Origin: Fibrobacterota bacterium
GTDB taxonomy: Bacteria; Fibrobacterota; Chitinivibrionia; Chitinivibrionales; Chitinispirillaceae
Direction of reading: 5' to 3'
NCBI GenBank assembly: GCA_003164335.1
Contig: PLTF01000111.1
Location: 1 to 39,600 of the forward strand
DNA length: 39,600 bases
The notes below the pieces were generated by a model. That model did no database searches. It had not been told where the DNA came from and saw only the letters and a list, made by a program, of their open reading frames with translations. The translations under genes and the position numbers were made by a program. Of this stretch, positions 17,465 through 23,995 are shown piece by piece (the first letter of the stretch is position 1; each line of letters begins with the position of its first letter).

Positions 17465-19306
17465 TCAGCGTGCCGCTTGGCGGTCTCCATAGGCACAGAT
17501 AAGTGTGCAGGCGCGCGCCAGAGGAAACCGCATGCCCGCCGCCGGGCTCTGGCGGCAAACGATGCCGGCGCCGACAACGATGGGTTCGAGCCCCTGCAAT
17601 TTGACAAGGTTAATCGCGTCTCGGGCATCCCTGCCGCACACCTCGGGAACCAAATTGCCCTCGTCCGGCATCGTCGCGGAATCGCCGGACAAGACTTGTT
17701 TACCGGGTACCTGCTGACTTGCTGCAACCGCGGCCTCGTTACCCGCAGCCGGGGCCGGAGCCGGATTTTTCTGATACTTAAGGATTCTTTCCGCATAATC
17801 GAGGTCGGGCCGACTGAGGATCTGGGTCATGATTTTTTTAAATGCCGGGGCTGCAGCGGTGCCGCCCATGAGATTATTAGCCGGTTCATCGATGACCACC
17901 CCGCAGAGAAGCACCGGATGATCCGAAGGCAGAAATCCGATAAACGATGCCCACGACCGGGTTTTGGAGTAACATTTGCCATCGAGCTTTTGGGCCGTGC
18001 CTGTCTTGCCCGCCACCGCAATGTCGGTGATCGCGGCCTTTTTGCCAGTGCCGCTGTCCACCACGCCCTTGAACAACATGCACAGTCGCCGTGCAGTTTG
18101 CTCCGAAACCACCCGCCTGACCGGCTGCACCGAGGCTTGCTCAATCACGGCACCGTCGTCGCCGACTACCTTCTCGACGATTTGCGGTTTTACAAGGACG
18201 CCGTTGTTGGCAATGGCGGCATAGGCGGCCATCATCTGCAGCAGGGTAACGGAAATTTCCTGCCCGAAAGCCATGGTTGCCAATGTGCGGCCCGACCAGG
18301 AACTCACCGGGTGCAAAATGCCGCGCTCTTCGCCGGGAAGATCGATGCCGCTTCGGGAGCCGAAGCCGAAGTCCGTCGCATACCGGAAAAGCCGCTGGCT
18401 GCCCAGCGCCATGCCGATCTTTGCAAAGCAAATATTGCTCGAATAAGCGAGCGCCTGCGCAAAAGTCAGTTTGCCGTAGGGCTCGTGGTCCCGGATGGGT
18501 TCTTTGCACACGATAAAAACACCGTTGTTGCCGTCGAGAATATCGTCCTCTTTCTTGACACCCTCCTGCAGGGCCGCGCTCGCAGTGACGATTTTGAAGG
18601 TCGATCCCGGTTCGAATATCGCGCTCAGGCAATCGTTTTGCAGGCGCAGCTTCGAGCAGTCGCCCGGAGCGTTCGGGTCGAAGGATGGCTCGTTGACCAT
18701 CGCCAGTATGCAGCCCGTAGCCGGGTCCATTACAATGCACCGACCGCCATGTGCATGGAGGCCGGCAACCGACTCCTTCACTACATCGTCGGCAATTCTC
18801 TGAATTTCTGCATCGATGGTGAGGTAAACTGCAGCGCCCGCCCGGGGCTCCTTGCTCGGAAGCCCGATTTTGCGATATCGATGGTTGCGACCGTCGCGCT
18901 GGACAATGATCCAGCCGTCTTCACCGCGCAGGTACTTGTCGCAGGAAAACTCGACGCCCGTGAGACCATAGCCGTCTTTGCCGATGCAACCGGTAAGTGG
19001 CCCTGCGGCAGCTCCGAGCGGATAGGCCCTCATAACCGATGGAGCGCCTGGCGCGGCGACCCCGAGAAGGTCGACGGTCAGGGAGAGGTCGCCATGGGTA
19101 TTAGCCGAAAGCACCCTGCCGCATCGGTCGCGGATATCGCCGCGCCTGGCAGGAATGATGCAGCGCTCCTGCGATTGCATTCTGCTCTGCTCGGCAAGCT
19201 CCGGACCCCGCAACACCTGGACTACAAAGAGCCGACCGGCAACCAATAAACCGGCAAGAGCAAAGAGCAGGCATATTAATTGGAGCCTGGCGCGGAACCG
19301 GTTCAT
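17465..19306 (-). CDS. ftsI: septal penicillin-binding protein (FtsI-type) with PASTA domain
   Basis: This is the transpeptidase that cross-links septal peptidoglycan. A transmembrane anchor occupies residues ~8-30. The dimerisation-type domain follows from RRGDIRDRCGRVLS, and the transpeptidase domain covers ~160-495. Catalytic motifs are S235-T-F-K238, S289-S-N291 and K434-T-G436. An Ala/Pro-rich linker leads to one PASTA domain at ~551-606. The 613 residues are consistent with FtsI plus that domain. It overlaps ftsL by ATGA. Confidence 0.94.
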   Translation of the reverse strand: MNRFRARLQLICLLFALAGLLVAGRLFVVQVLRGPELAEQSRMQSQERCIIPARRGDIRDRCGRVLSANTHGDLSLTVDLLGVAAPGAPSVMRAYPLGAAAGPLTGCIGKDGYGLTGVEFSCDKYLRGEDGWIIVQRDGRNHRYRKIGLPSKEPRAGAAVYLTIDAEIQRIADDVVKESVAGLHAHGGRCIVMDPATGCILAMVNEPSFDPNAPGDCSKLRLQNDCLSAIFEPGSTFKIVTASAALQEGVKKEDDILDGNNGVFIVCKEPIRDHEPYGKLTFAQALAYSSNICFAKIGMALGSQRLFRYATDFGFGSRSGIDLPGEERGILHPVSSWSGRTLATMAFGQEISVTLLQMMAAYAAIANNGVLVKPQIVEKVVGDDGAVIEQASVQPVRRVVSEQTARRLCMLFKGVVDSGTGKKAAITDIAVAGKTGTAQKLDGKCYSKTRSWASFIGFLPSDHPVLLCGVVIDEPANNLMGGTAAAPAFKKIMTQILSRPDLDYAERILKYQKNPAPAPAAGNEAAVAASQQVPGKQVLSGDSATMPDEGNLVPEVCGRDARDAINLVKLQGLEPIVVGAGIVCRQSPAAGMRFPLARACTLICAYGDRQAAR

Positions 19307-19707
19307 TCGCCTTCCTCCCTCGGTGCCGGGCGCTCCCGAACCGCGGCCAGAAGCTGGTTCATACCTTCAGCCGGTTTTCTGATAGGCTGGACATCGCAGG
19401 GAATGATGGTGATCCGGTCGGCGGCGGGATAGTCGAGCTTGAGCACAGTGCGTGCAAAGGTTTCTATCCGCTCTTTGCCGGACATGCGCCCGCAGACAGT
19501 TTCGAGACCCGCGATGCGCCGGTTCATGGCAGAGATAGTATCGGTCATCGACTCGATCTGCATCGAGGTACTCGCAATAAAGGCCTGCTTCCATACGATG
19601 ACCAGCGGAAAGGCTATGATGAAGATGAAGCCGATGAGGAGCATGACCATAGGACGGATGCGCACGACAGGCGCAGCGGAATCCTGATAGTAACGATGCA
19701 TTGTCAT
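19303..19707 (-). CDS. ftsL: FtsL-like divisome protein
   Basis: A 134-residue bitopic protein. One transmembrane segment lies at about residues 20-38. A predicted coiled coil (SMQIESMTDTISAMNRRIAGLETVCGR) follows, then a charged, Pro-rich tail. Position between rsmH and ftsI, with ATGA overlaps on both sides, identifies it as FtsL. Sequence conservation of FtsL is low, so the call relies on topology and location. An ATG two codons downstream is an alternative start. Confidence 0.82.
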   Translation of the reverse strand: MTMHRYYQDSAAPVVRIRPMVMLLIGFIFIIAFPLVIVWKQAFIASTSMQIESMTDTISAMNRRIAGLETVCGRMSGKERIETFARTVLKLDYPAADRITIIPCDVQPIRKPAEGMNQLLAAVRERPAPREEGE

Positions 19708-20642
19708 AGCGAAGCCCCGGTTCTTTCGGTCCCGCGAAGCCGTGCGCTGCGGCTTCGCCGGTTAAGAGTGATTTCAGCCGCCATCGGCCGGACCGCCCGC
19801 TTGGTTATCCGCTTAAATAATGGACTTCTTCCGCAGCGGCACTGCGGAAGTTCCGGCGGACAAGTGCAAATACGTTCATGCTCCCGCATGTACTCCTTAA
19901 CCATACGATCTTCGAGGGAGTGGTACGAAATGACGAGGAGCCGTCCGCCGGTCCGGAGAATCGGCAGAACCTTTGAAAGGAAGCGCTTGAGCTCGCCAAG
20001 TTCATCGTTAACCGCAATTCGGAGAGCCTGGAAAATTTTTGCGAGAAGCGCCACGGGAACCGGTCCGTCCACAGCTGCTGCGCAAGCCTCGCGCAAATCT
20101 GCCGTGGTCATTGCGGAGTTGCGCATACCTGCCTTTTTTATAAAAGCCGCGATCCGCCCCGGCCGGTCCACTTCGCCGAATTCACGGAGGATCGTCGAGA
20201 GTTCATCGATAGTAACGCTTCTGATGAGTTCATGCGCCGGGATGGCCTGCCGGTCCATACGCATATCGAGAACGCCGCTCTGCATATAACTGAATCCCCG
20301 CTCGGGGGCATCGATCTGGCGGGAGGAAACCCCTAAGTCGAGCAAAATGCCATCGACCGCAGCTATGCCGTGCTTCTTGAGTACAAGGTCGAACTCGGAA
20401 AATCGCGATTGCTCGATGATAAGGCGCGGGAGTAATGGCTGCGGATGGTCGAGGGTCCATGCAACAGCCTCGCTGTCGCGATCCAAGCCGATCATGGTGC
20501 CATTTTCATCAAGCATACCGGCAATGGCGCGGAAGTGCCCCCCTCCTCCCAGCGTACCATCGAGATAAACGCCGTCACGCTTGTGAGGAATCAGGGTCAG
20601 TACTTCTTCCAGCAGGACTGGAGCGTGGTAGAACTCGCTCAT
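19704..20642 (-). CDS. rsmH: 16S rRNA (cytosine(1402)-N4)-methyltransferase
   Basis: RsmH (MraW) methylates N4 of C1402 in 16S rRNA using S-adenosylmethionine. The 312-residue product begins MSEFYHAPVLLEEVL and has the cofactor-binding YLDGTLGGGGH. DGILLDLGVSSRQID, RGFSYMQSGVLDMRMD and the carboxy-terminal ISYHSLEDRMVKEYM are also diagnostic. It overlaps mraZ and ftsL by ATGA on each side. Confidence 0.97.
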   Translation of the reverse strand: MSEFYHAPVLLEEVLTLIPHKRDGVYLDGTLGGGGHFRAIAGMLDENGTMIGLDRDSEAVAWTLDHPQPLLPRLIIEQSRFSEFDLVLKKHGIAAVDGILLDLGVSSRQIDAPERGFSYMQSGVLDMRMDRQAIPAHELIRSVTIDELSTILREFGEVDRPGRIAAFIKKAGMRNSAMTTADLREACAAAVDGPVPVALLAKIFQALRIAVNDELGELKRFLSKVLPILRTGGRLLVISYHSLEDRMVKEYMREHERICTCPPELPQCRCGRSPLFKRITKRAVRPMAAEITLNRRSRSARLRGTERTGASL

Positions 20643-21091
20643 TTTTTCAGGAGTCCGGCTTGCACCGATTGGAAGTACACCGTATCGAAATCGGTATCGC
20701 TTTCGAGATAGGCCGCATACCGCGCCGGCTCCCAGATCTCGATATGGGTTTCATGGCCCAGAAGCGTTACCGCACTCTTTATTCCGGCAATGTCAAGCTG
20801 ATTTCCGGCTAGGGTAATTCTGCCCTGGGCATCAAGCGTCGACTCCGCCGTGGTGTCGTACAACAGACGTTTGTTGCGAAGGGTTTCCGGAGTCTCAGGC
20901 CGTGAATTCAGCTCGGCTACATAGGACTCCCACTGATTTTGAGGATATGCGCGAAGGCAGCCGCCCGGCGCCCGGCAGATGACAAAAGTCTCCTCTGCTT
21001 CCGGGCGAAGCACCTTGCGGAACTTCGCGGGAATGTTCAACCGTCCTTTCACATCGACGGAATAATCGTATTTGCCATGAAACCCACGCAT
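20639..21091 (-). CDS. mraZ: transcriptional regulator MraZ
   Basis: MraZ is the DNA-binding regulator of the dcw cluster in species where it has been studied. The protein has two AbrB-like half domains marked by DVKGRLNIPAKFR and DAQGRITLAGNQL. The start MRGFHGKYDYS matches the family and has GGGTGA just upstream, giving 150 residues. An ATG four codons earlier (21103) lies within the third TGGGN box, which argues against it but does not exclude it. It is the first gene of the cluster and overlaps rsmH by ATGA. Confidence 0.95.
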   Translation of the reverse strand: MRGFHGKYDYSVDVKGRLNIPAKFRKVLRPEAEETFVICRAPGGCLRAYPQNQWESYVAELNSRPETPETLRNKRLLYDTTAESTLDAQGRITLAGNQLDIAGIKSAVTLLGHETHIEIWEPARYAAYLESDTDFDTVYFQSVQAGLLKK

Positions 21092-21097
21092 AAAGTC

Positions 21098-21122
21098 ACC
21101 CATTTCAACCCACTGTTCCCCA
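21098..21122 (-). promoter_or_regulatory. three MraZ-box direct repeats
   Basis: On the minus strand TGGGG, TGGGT and TGGGT occur with an exact 10-bp period, each followed by a 5-base spacer. This is the TGGGN architecture reported for Escherichia coli MraZ. The first repeat covers the expected transcription start and the third abuts the mraZ ribosome binding site. The site is well placed for autorepression. Confidence 0.85.
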
Positions 21123-21124
21123 TT

Positions 21125-21153
21125 ATTATAAATTATTCAGGGAATTCAAACAA
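21125..21153 (-). promoter_or_regulatory. sigma-70-type promoter of the dcw cluster
   Basis: TTGTTT (21148-21153) and a perfect TATAAT (21125-21130) are separated by exactly 17 bases on the minus strand. Transcription should start near 21118, giving a leader of about 27 bases to the preferred mraZ start. Confidence 0.8.
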
Positions 21154-21528
21154 GAATTTTATCTTAAGAGCAAAATAAGGGGGGAAATGTCGATCCTGGG
21201 CTCGGCAAAGCTGGGGAGAAAAATTACCGTATGTTGTATGGTGATGCGATAAGGACACTATAGGTTGTAGATTAACGCATTCTGGATGGTCTTTTCGCCT
21301 TCAGTCGGAGACAAGGGCCGATTCCATGCCGAAGGGGTACTTTACAGATTGGCACATTCCGAATGTGCCGGGAAGCGAATAAGCAGCACTCATTTTAATG
21401 ACTCAGGGAGCGCGGCGTATCTATATAACAACAGAACTGACCCACTTAACGGGTTGCAGGGATCCGTCCGGTACTGCTCGTTCAAAATATAGGCAGTGAT
21501 TGCGCAACACCTAACCTCAGGAGGCTGT
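21154..21528. other. intergenic region between the dcw promoter and the Met-rich gene
   Basis: About 375 bases separate the divergent units. The region contains the perfect dyad at 21351-21369 and no gene that can be supported. No convincing promoter for the downstream plus-strand gene was identified. Confidence 0.5.
21351..21369. promoter_or_regulatory. perfect 9-bp palindrome, possible operator
   Basis: GGCACATTC and GAATGTGCC flank a single central base. The one-base centre makes a hairpin unlikely and a dimeric protein-binding site more plausible. It lies about 160 bases upstream of the Met-rich gene and 215 bases upstream of the dcw promoter. Confidence 0.45.
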
Positions 21529-22020
21529 ATGAAGTTATCATTCATGGTATTACCGATTCTGGCGCTGGCCTTTGCCTGCGTGACCTTTTCCCAGGAAAAT
21601 CCGAATATGATGCCTGTCGGCAAGGATAGCATGCAGATGGTGCAAGGCGCAAGTCAAATAGCGAAGGGAATGTGCATGCCCGGCCGGCAAGGCGTGATGA
21701 TGCGCGGCGGCTTGCAGTGCCCGCCTATGTGCATGCCAGCCGGTTACTGCATGCAGAACCGCGGACCCATGATGGGCGAATACATGGCTCGCCACCCGAT
21801 GCGCTGCCGGATCTGCTTCGCGGCTATCCTTCTTCTGATTGCCGGTGTTAATATCCTGCTTACCATTATCGTGTGCCTGGACATGGTGAAGATGAGCGCT
21901 TTCAACGCAATCTGGATCCCGATCACCTTGATCGTCGGCATCCCGGGAACCATGCTCTATGCGCTTTTCAGGATTGGCGATATGGCAAATGCGGGGGAGC
22001 GAAGAAATAATACTAATTGA
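21529..22020 (+). CDS. Met/Cys-rich membrane protein of unknown function
   Basis: This is a 163-residue protein with an amino-terminal signal peptide (MKLSFMVLPILALAFACVTF). The exported segment of about 70 residues contains some 15 methionines and 6 cysteines, in clusters such as GMCMP, PPMCMP and GPMMGEYM. Two transmembrane helices follow (about residues 101-122 and 128-150), then a short charged tail. The start has a perfect GGAGG five bases upstream. The composition suggests binding of a soft metal such as Cu(I), but no family is recognised. A strong terminator follows. Confidence 0.85.
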   Translation: MKLSFMVLPILALAFACVTFSQENPNMMPVGKDSMQMVQGASQIAKGMCMPGRQGVMMRGGLQCPPMCMPAGYCMQNRGPMMGEYMARHPMRCRICFAAILLLIAGVNILLTIIVCLDMVKMSAFNAIWIPITLIVGIPGTMLYALFRIGDMANAGERRNNTN

Positions 22021-22033
22021 AATGCCTGTTGCG

Positions 22034-22062
22034 GGGGAACCTCGCTATGCGGTTCCCCTTTT
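22034..22062 (+). terminator. rho-independent terminator of the Met-rich gene
   Basis: GGGGAACC pairs perfectly with GGTTCCCC across a nine-base loop and is followed by TTTT. The stem begins 13 bases after the stop codon. Confidence 0.88.
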
Positions 22063-22081
22063 CAAATGAATTTTTGCTTAT

Positions 22082-22370
22082 GGAACGACTATCGTCTCAT
22101 GAACCTGTTGTATCCCCGCCCCCGGTTTAGTATTTAAGGCCTGCGTACTGCCGAGGGCCACCGATGATCTTCGCATTCTGATTGCCGCTCGATGATATCG
22201 CGTTCCCCTGAAGCTTAGCCGTCCAAAACCCGTATTGGAGATCGTACCTGCAGAATCGGACCTGGCGGCAAACTCCGGAAAATTGAGCGGTAAAGCTACC
22301 CTTACCGGATAGAAATGTTAGCTGCCCGGTTCGCCGTTCGGTACTTCTTTTCCTGCGACCCTGCGCCCTA
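22082..22370 (+). pseudogene. decayed carboxy-terminal sorting-domain fragment
   Basis: One frame reads GTTIVS, then a TGA, then PAPGLVFK, a further TGA and VPLKLSRPKPVLEIV. A shifted frame downstream gives RYFFS. This parallels, in order, GTVIIS, TPGLVKQ, VSLRLFDIQGRLITI and RYILS in the last ~100 residues of the propeller gene at 23996-25234. In-frame stops and probable frameshifts show it is not functional. No amino-terminal part is seen, so it looks like the residue of a related secreted-protein gene. The similarity is by eye and weak in places. Confidence 0.4.
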
Positions 22371-22635
22371 ATACCGCAAGGAAGGTTTTAATCTAAATCG
22401 CTGGAACATGTCCGGAAATGCTTTGGATTCCGGCGAATTACGCAAGAATCCCTACCCTCATGCGAATGACAATTTGCAGGTGCAATATGCAAATATTTCT
22501 GTGTATAGCAGTTTTCAATTATTATTTATGGAAATTTAATTTGAGAATTTCTTCTGGAATATAAAAATCTTCGAAGGCGACATTTATTTGAATAGGTGTT
22601 TCGCAAAGCGAGGTCACCCTCTTCTAAACCGCTTA
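22371..22635. other. AT-rich intergenic sequence
   Basis: No gene or clear regulatory site is supported between the decayed fragment and the end of the ankyrin gene. The stretch around 22480-22580 is distinctly AT-rich compared with neighbouring genes. Confidence 0.4.
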
Positions 22636-23211
22636 TTATCGGGACGATGCCTGCGTTCCTGTCGCTCCGATCAGCTGTTTTTCAACTGCTCGGTAGCACT
22701 CAAAGGCAGCAATGCTGCTGGCGGTTCCGCCAAATCGATCCTGTGCTGTTGCATCAGCATTGGCATTGAGCAACCGTTTTACAATACCGTCATACCCCCC
22801 ATAGGAAGCATACATGAGGGCGGTCTGGCCGATAGCAACCCGCGCATTTACATCAGCATGGGCATCGATGAGTTGCTTGACAACAGTCTCGTGCCCCATC
22901 CCCGAGGCGATCATGAGAGCGGTAATGCCGTTCCTGCCTCTGCTGTCAACAGAGGCCCAGGCTTCGAGAAGCAGCCCTACAACGGCATCGTTCCCTACCT
23001 CCGCTGCATAGAAAAGGGCCGTCTGGCCGAAATGGTCCTGTGCATTTATGTCTGCCCGGGAGTCGATAAGCTGGGTTACGGCCACTCCATTTCCCAGTGC
23101 GGCCGCAACCATTAGAGGCGTGAATCCATTAATATCCTTGCCATTGACTTCAGCACTATCATGCAGAAACTTCCGTATTGTGGAATTATCTCCCCCCCCG
23201 GATGGCATCAA
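22636..23211 (-). CDS. ankyrin-repeat protein, main frame (frameshifted at its 5' end)
   Basis: The frame encodes about five ankyrin repeats of ~33 residues, with the repeated cores NGFTPLMVAAALGN, FGQTALFYAAEVGN, NGITALMIASGMGH and IGQTALMYASYGGY. Such repeats mediate protein-protein contacts. The longest version of this frame alone starts MMPSGGGDN and has no ribosome binding site. The natural amino terminus, with a hydrophobic segment and a good ribosome binding site, lies upstream in another frame (23186-23314). The two are separated by a run of eight Gs at 23192-23199. With seven Gs a single 225-residue membrane-anchored or exported protein would result. Confidence 0.8.
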   Translation of the reverse strand: MMPSGGGDNSTIRKFLHDSAEVNGKDINGFTPLMVAAALGNGVAVTQLIDSRADINAQDHFGQTALFYAAEVGNDAVVGLLLEAWASVDSRGRNGITALMIASGMGHETVVKQLIDAHADVNARVAIGQTALMYASYGGYDGIVKRLLNANADATAQDRFGGTASSIAAFECYRAVEKQLIGATGTQASSR

Positions 23212-23314
23212 TCAGGCACATAGCGTTAATCGCAGCTGCGCTTCCCAGAATAGCCAGCACCGACGAATAAATCCACCTTCCCAGGAGTCGCTTTAATGCA
23301 AATAAATTATTCAT
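23186..23314 (-). pseudogene. 5' portion of the ankyrin gene, cut off by a +1 frameshift
   Basis: The ATG at 23314 is preceded by GGGGAGG five bases upstream. It encodes a basic start (MNNLFALKRLLGRW) and a hydrophobic helix (IYSSVLAILGSAAAINAMCLI), consistent with a signal anchor. It then reads DAIRGGR and stops at TAA (23186-23188) right after the G8 tract. Removing one G joins it to GGDNSTIRKFLHDSAEVNGKD and the ankyrin repeats. It could be phase-variable, a true mutation or a sequencing error. Confidence 0.7.
23192..23199. repeat. C8/G8 homopolymer tract in the ankyrin gene
   Basis: Eight consecutive Cs on the plus strand sit exactly where the reading frame breaks. Tracts of this length are prone to slipped-strand mispairing. 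Confidence 0.9.
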
Positions 23315-23995
23315 AGCAACCTCCCCTTATCCCGAGCATTAAAGATACCACGCCCATTTTTTTCGTATTGAACTGCAAGTATTGTGCCACACAGATGTTG
23401 TGCGCCATATCCTTTTCCCAGCCGTAACACAGGCCCCGAACATCTGTTAATTGGAAGGATTTCATAATAACCTACTTGCCACAAATATTGATCACATTTA
23501 ACTTCCAATCAACCTGTAATCTATGGTTCGGATGAAATTTGTGGAATAAAGGCAGGAAAGAAATAGAATTTCGTTGAGGTTTCATGACCTTATGAACCGG
23601 AATTGCCTGTTCCTGGACACTTCGCCTTCACTTACAACCGTATAATTATTCAAGATCCGGGAGAGAGCTTTCATGAGTTTTTTTGGGACGGAATAGTTCC
23701 ATTTTCATCAATATTTCTCCCCATTCTGAGAAACTGGCACCGCTGAATCCCTTCTTCCTACGTATTCCACGATAGAGTTACTTTCTATATATGCCGGAAG
23801 CAGATCTTGACCAATCTGATATATGTCCTCCAATGGTATGAATTTTGCGGTTTAACTGCAATCAATTTGGTTTTCCGGATTAACTGAAAGCGTTCCAAAA
23901 GTAACATTGAAATGAAACGGCAGGTTCCCAGTGTTGGGTTGAAGGATTTTGGGGGTTTTGAATATGTCTATCACTACTCCGACAAAGGAGGAAGT
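23315..23995. other. long AT-richer intergenic region with ORF remnants
   Basis: About 680 bases lie between the divergent ankyrin and propeller genes. On the minus strand a 65-codon frame from a TTG at 23508 ends at 23311, overlapping the ankyrin ATG as ATGA. It has no recognisable family and a weak start. A broken small-ORF stretch lies at 23646-23851. No convincing promoter for the propeller gene was found. The base composition is more AT-rich than the flanking core genes. Confidence 0.5.
23646..23851 (-). pseudogene. possible broken small gene
   Basis: From a TAA at 23852-23854 the minus strand stays open for 47 codons (FIPLEDIYQIGQDLLPAYI, ending QNGEKY) to a TGA at 23708-23710. An ATG overlapping that stop, with GGGGAG upstream, continues in another frame for 20 codons (MKMELFRPKK, ending LPDLE). 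Read across a single-base shift it would be one ~67-residue protein, but the first part lacks an ATG. The pattern QNGEKYLMKMELF is faintly reminiscent of Phd/YefM antitoxins. That likeness is a guess. Confidence 0.25.

Noticed and set aside
18601-18640. GGTTCGAAT sequence resembling a tRNA T-loop
   Set aside because: It lies inside ftsI coding sequence with no acceptor stem or anticodon arm around it.
17363-19249. 628-codon plus-strand open frame opposite ftsI
   Set aside because: Antisense shadow of ftsI, whose catalytic motifs and PASTA domain are all intact; no known domain in the shadow.
23311-23508. 65-codon minus-strand frame from a TTG, overlapping the ankyrin ATG as ATGA
   Set aside because: Weak start, no family, AT-rich spacer. 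The ATGA overlap may be chance. Kept only as a note in the spacer entry.
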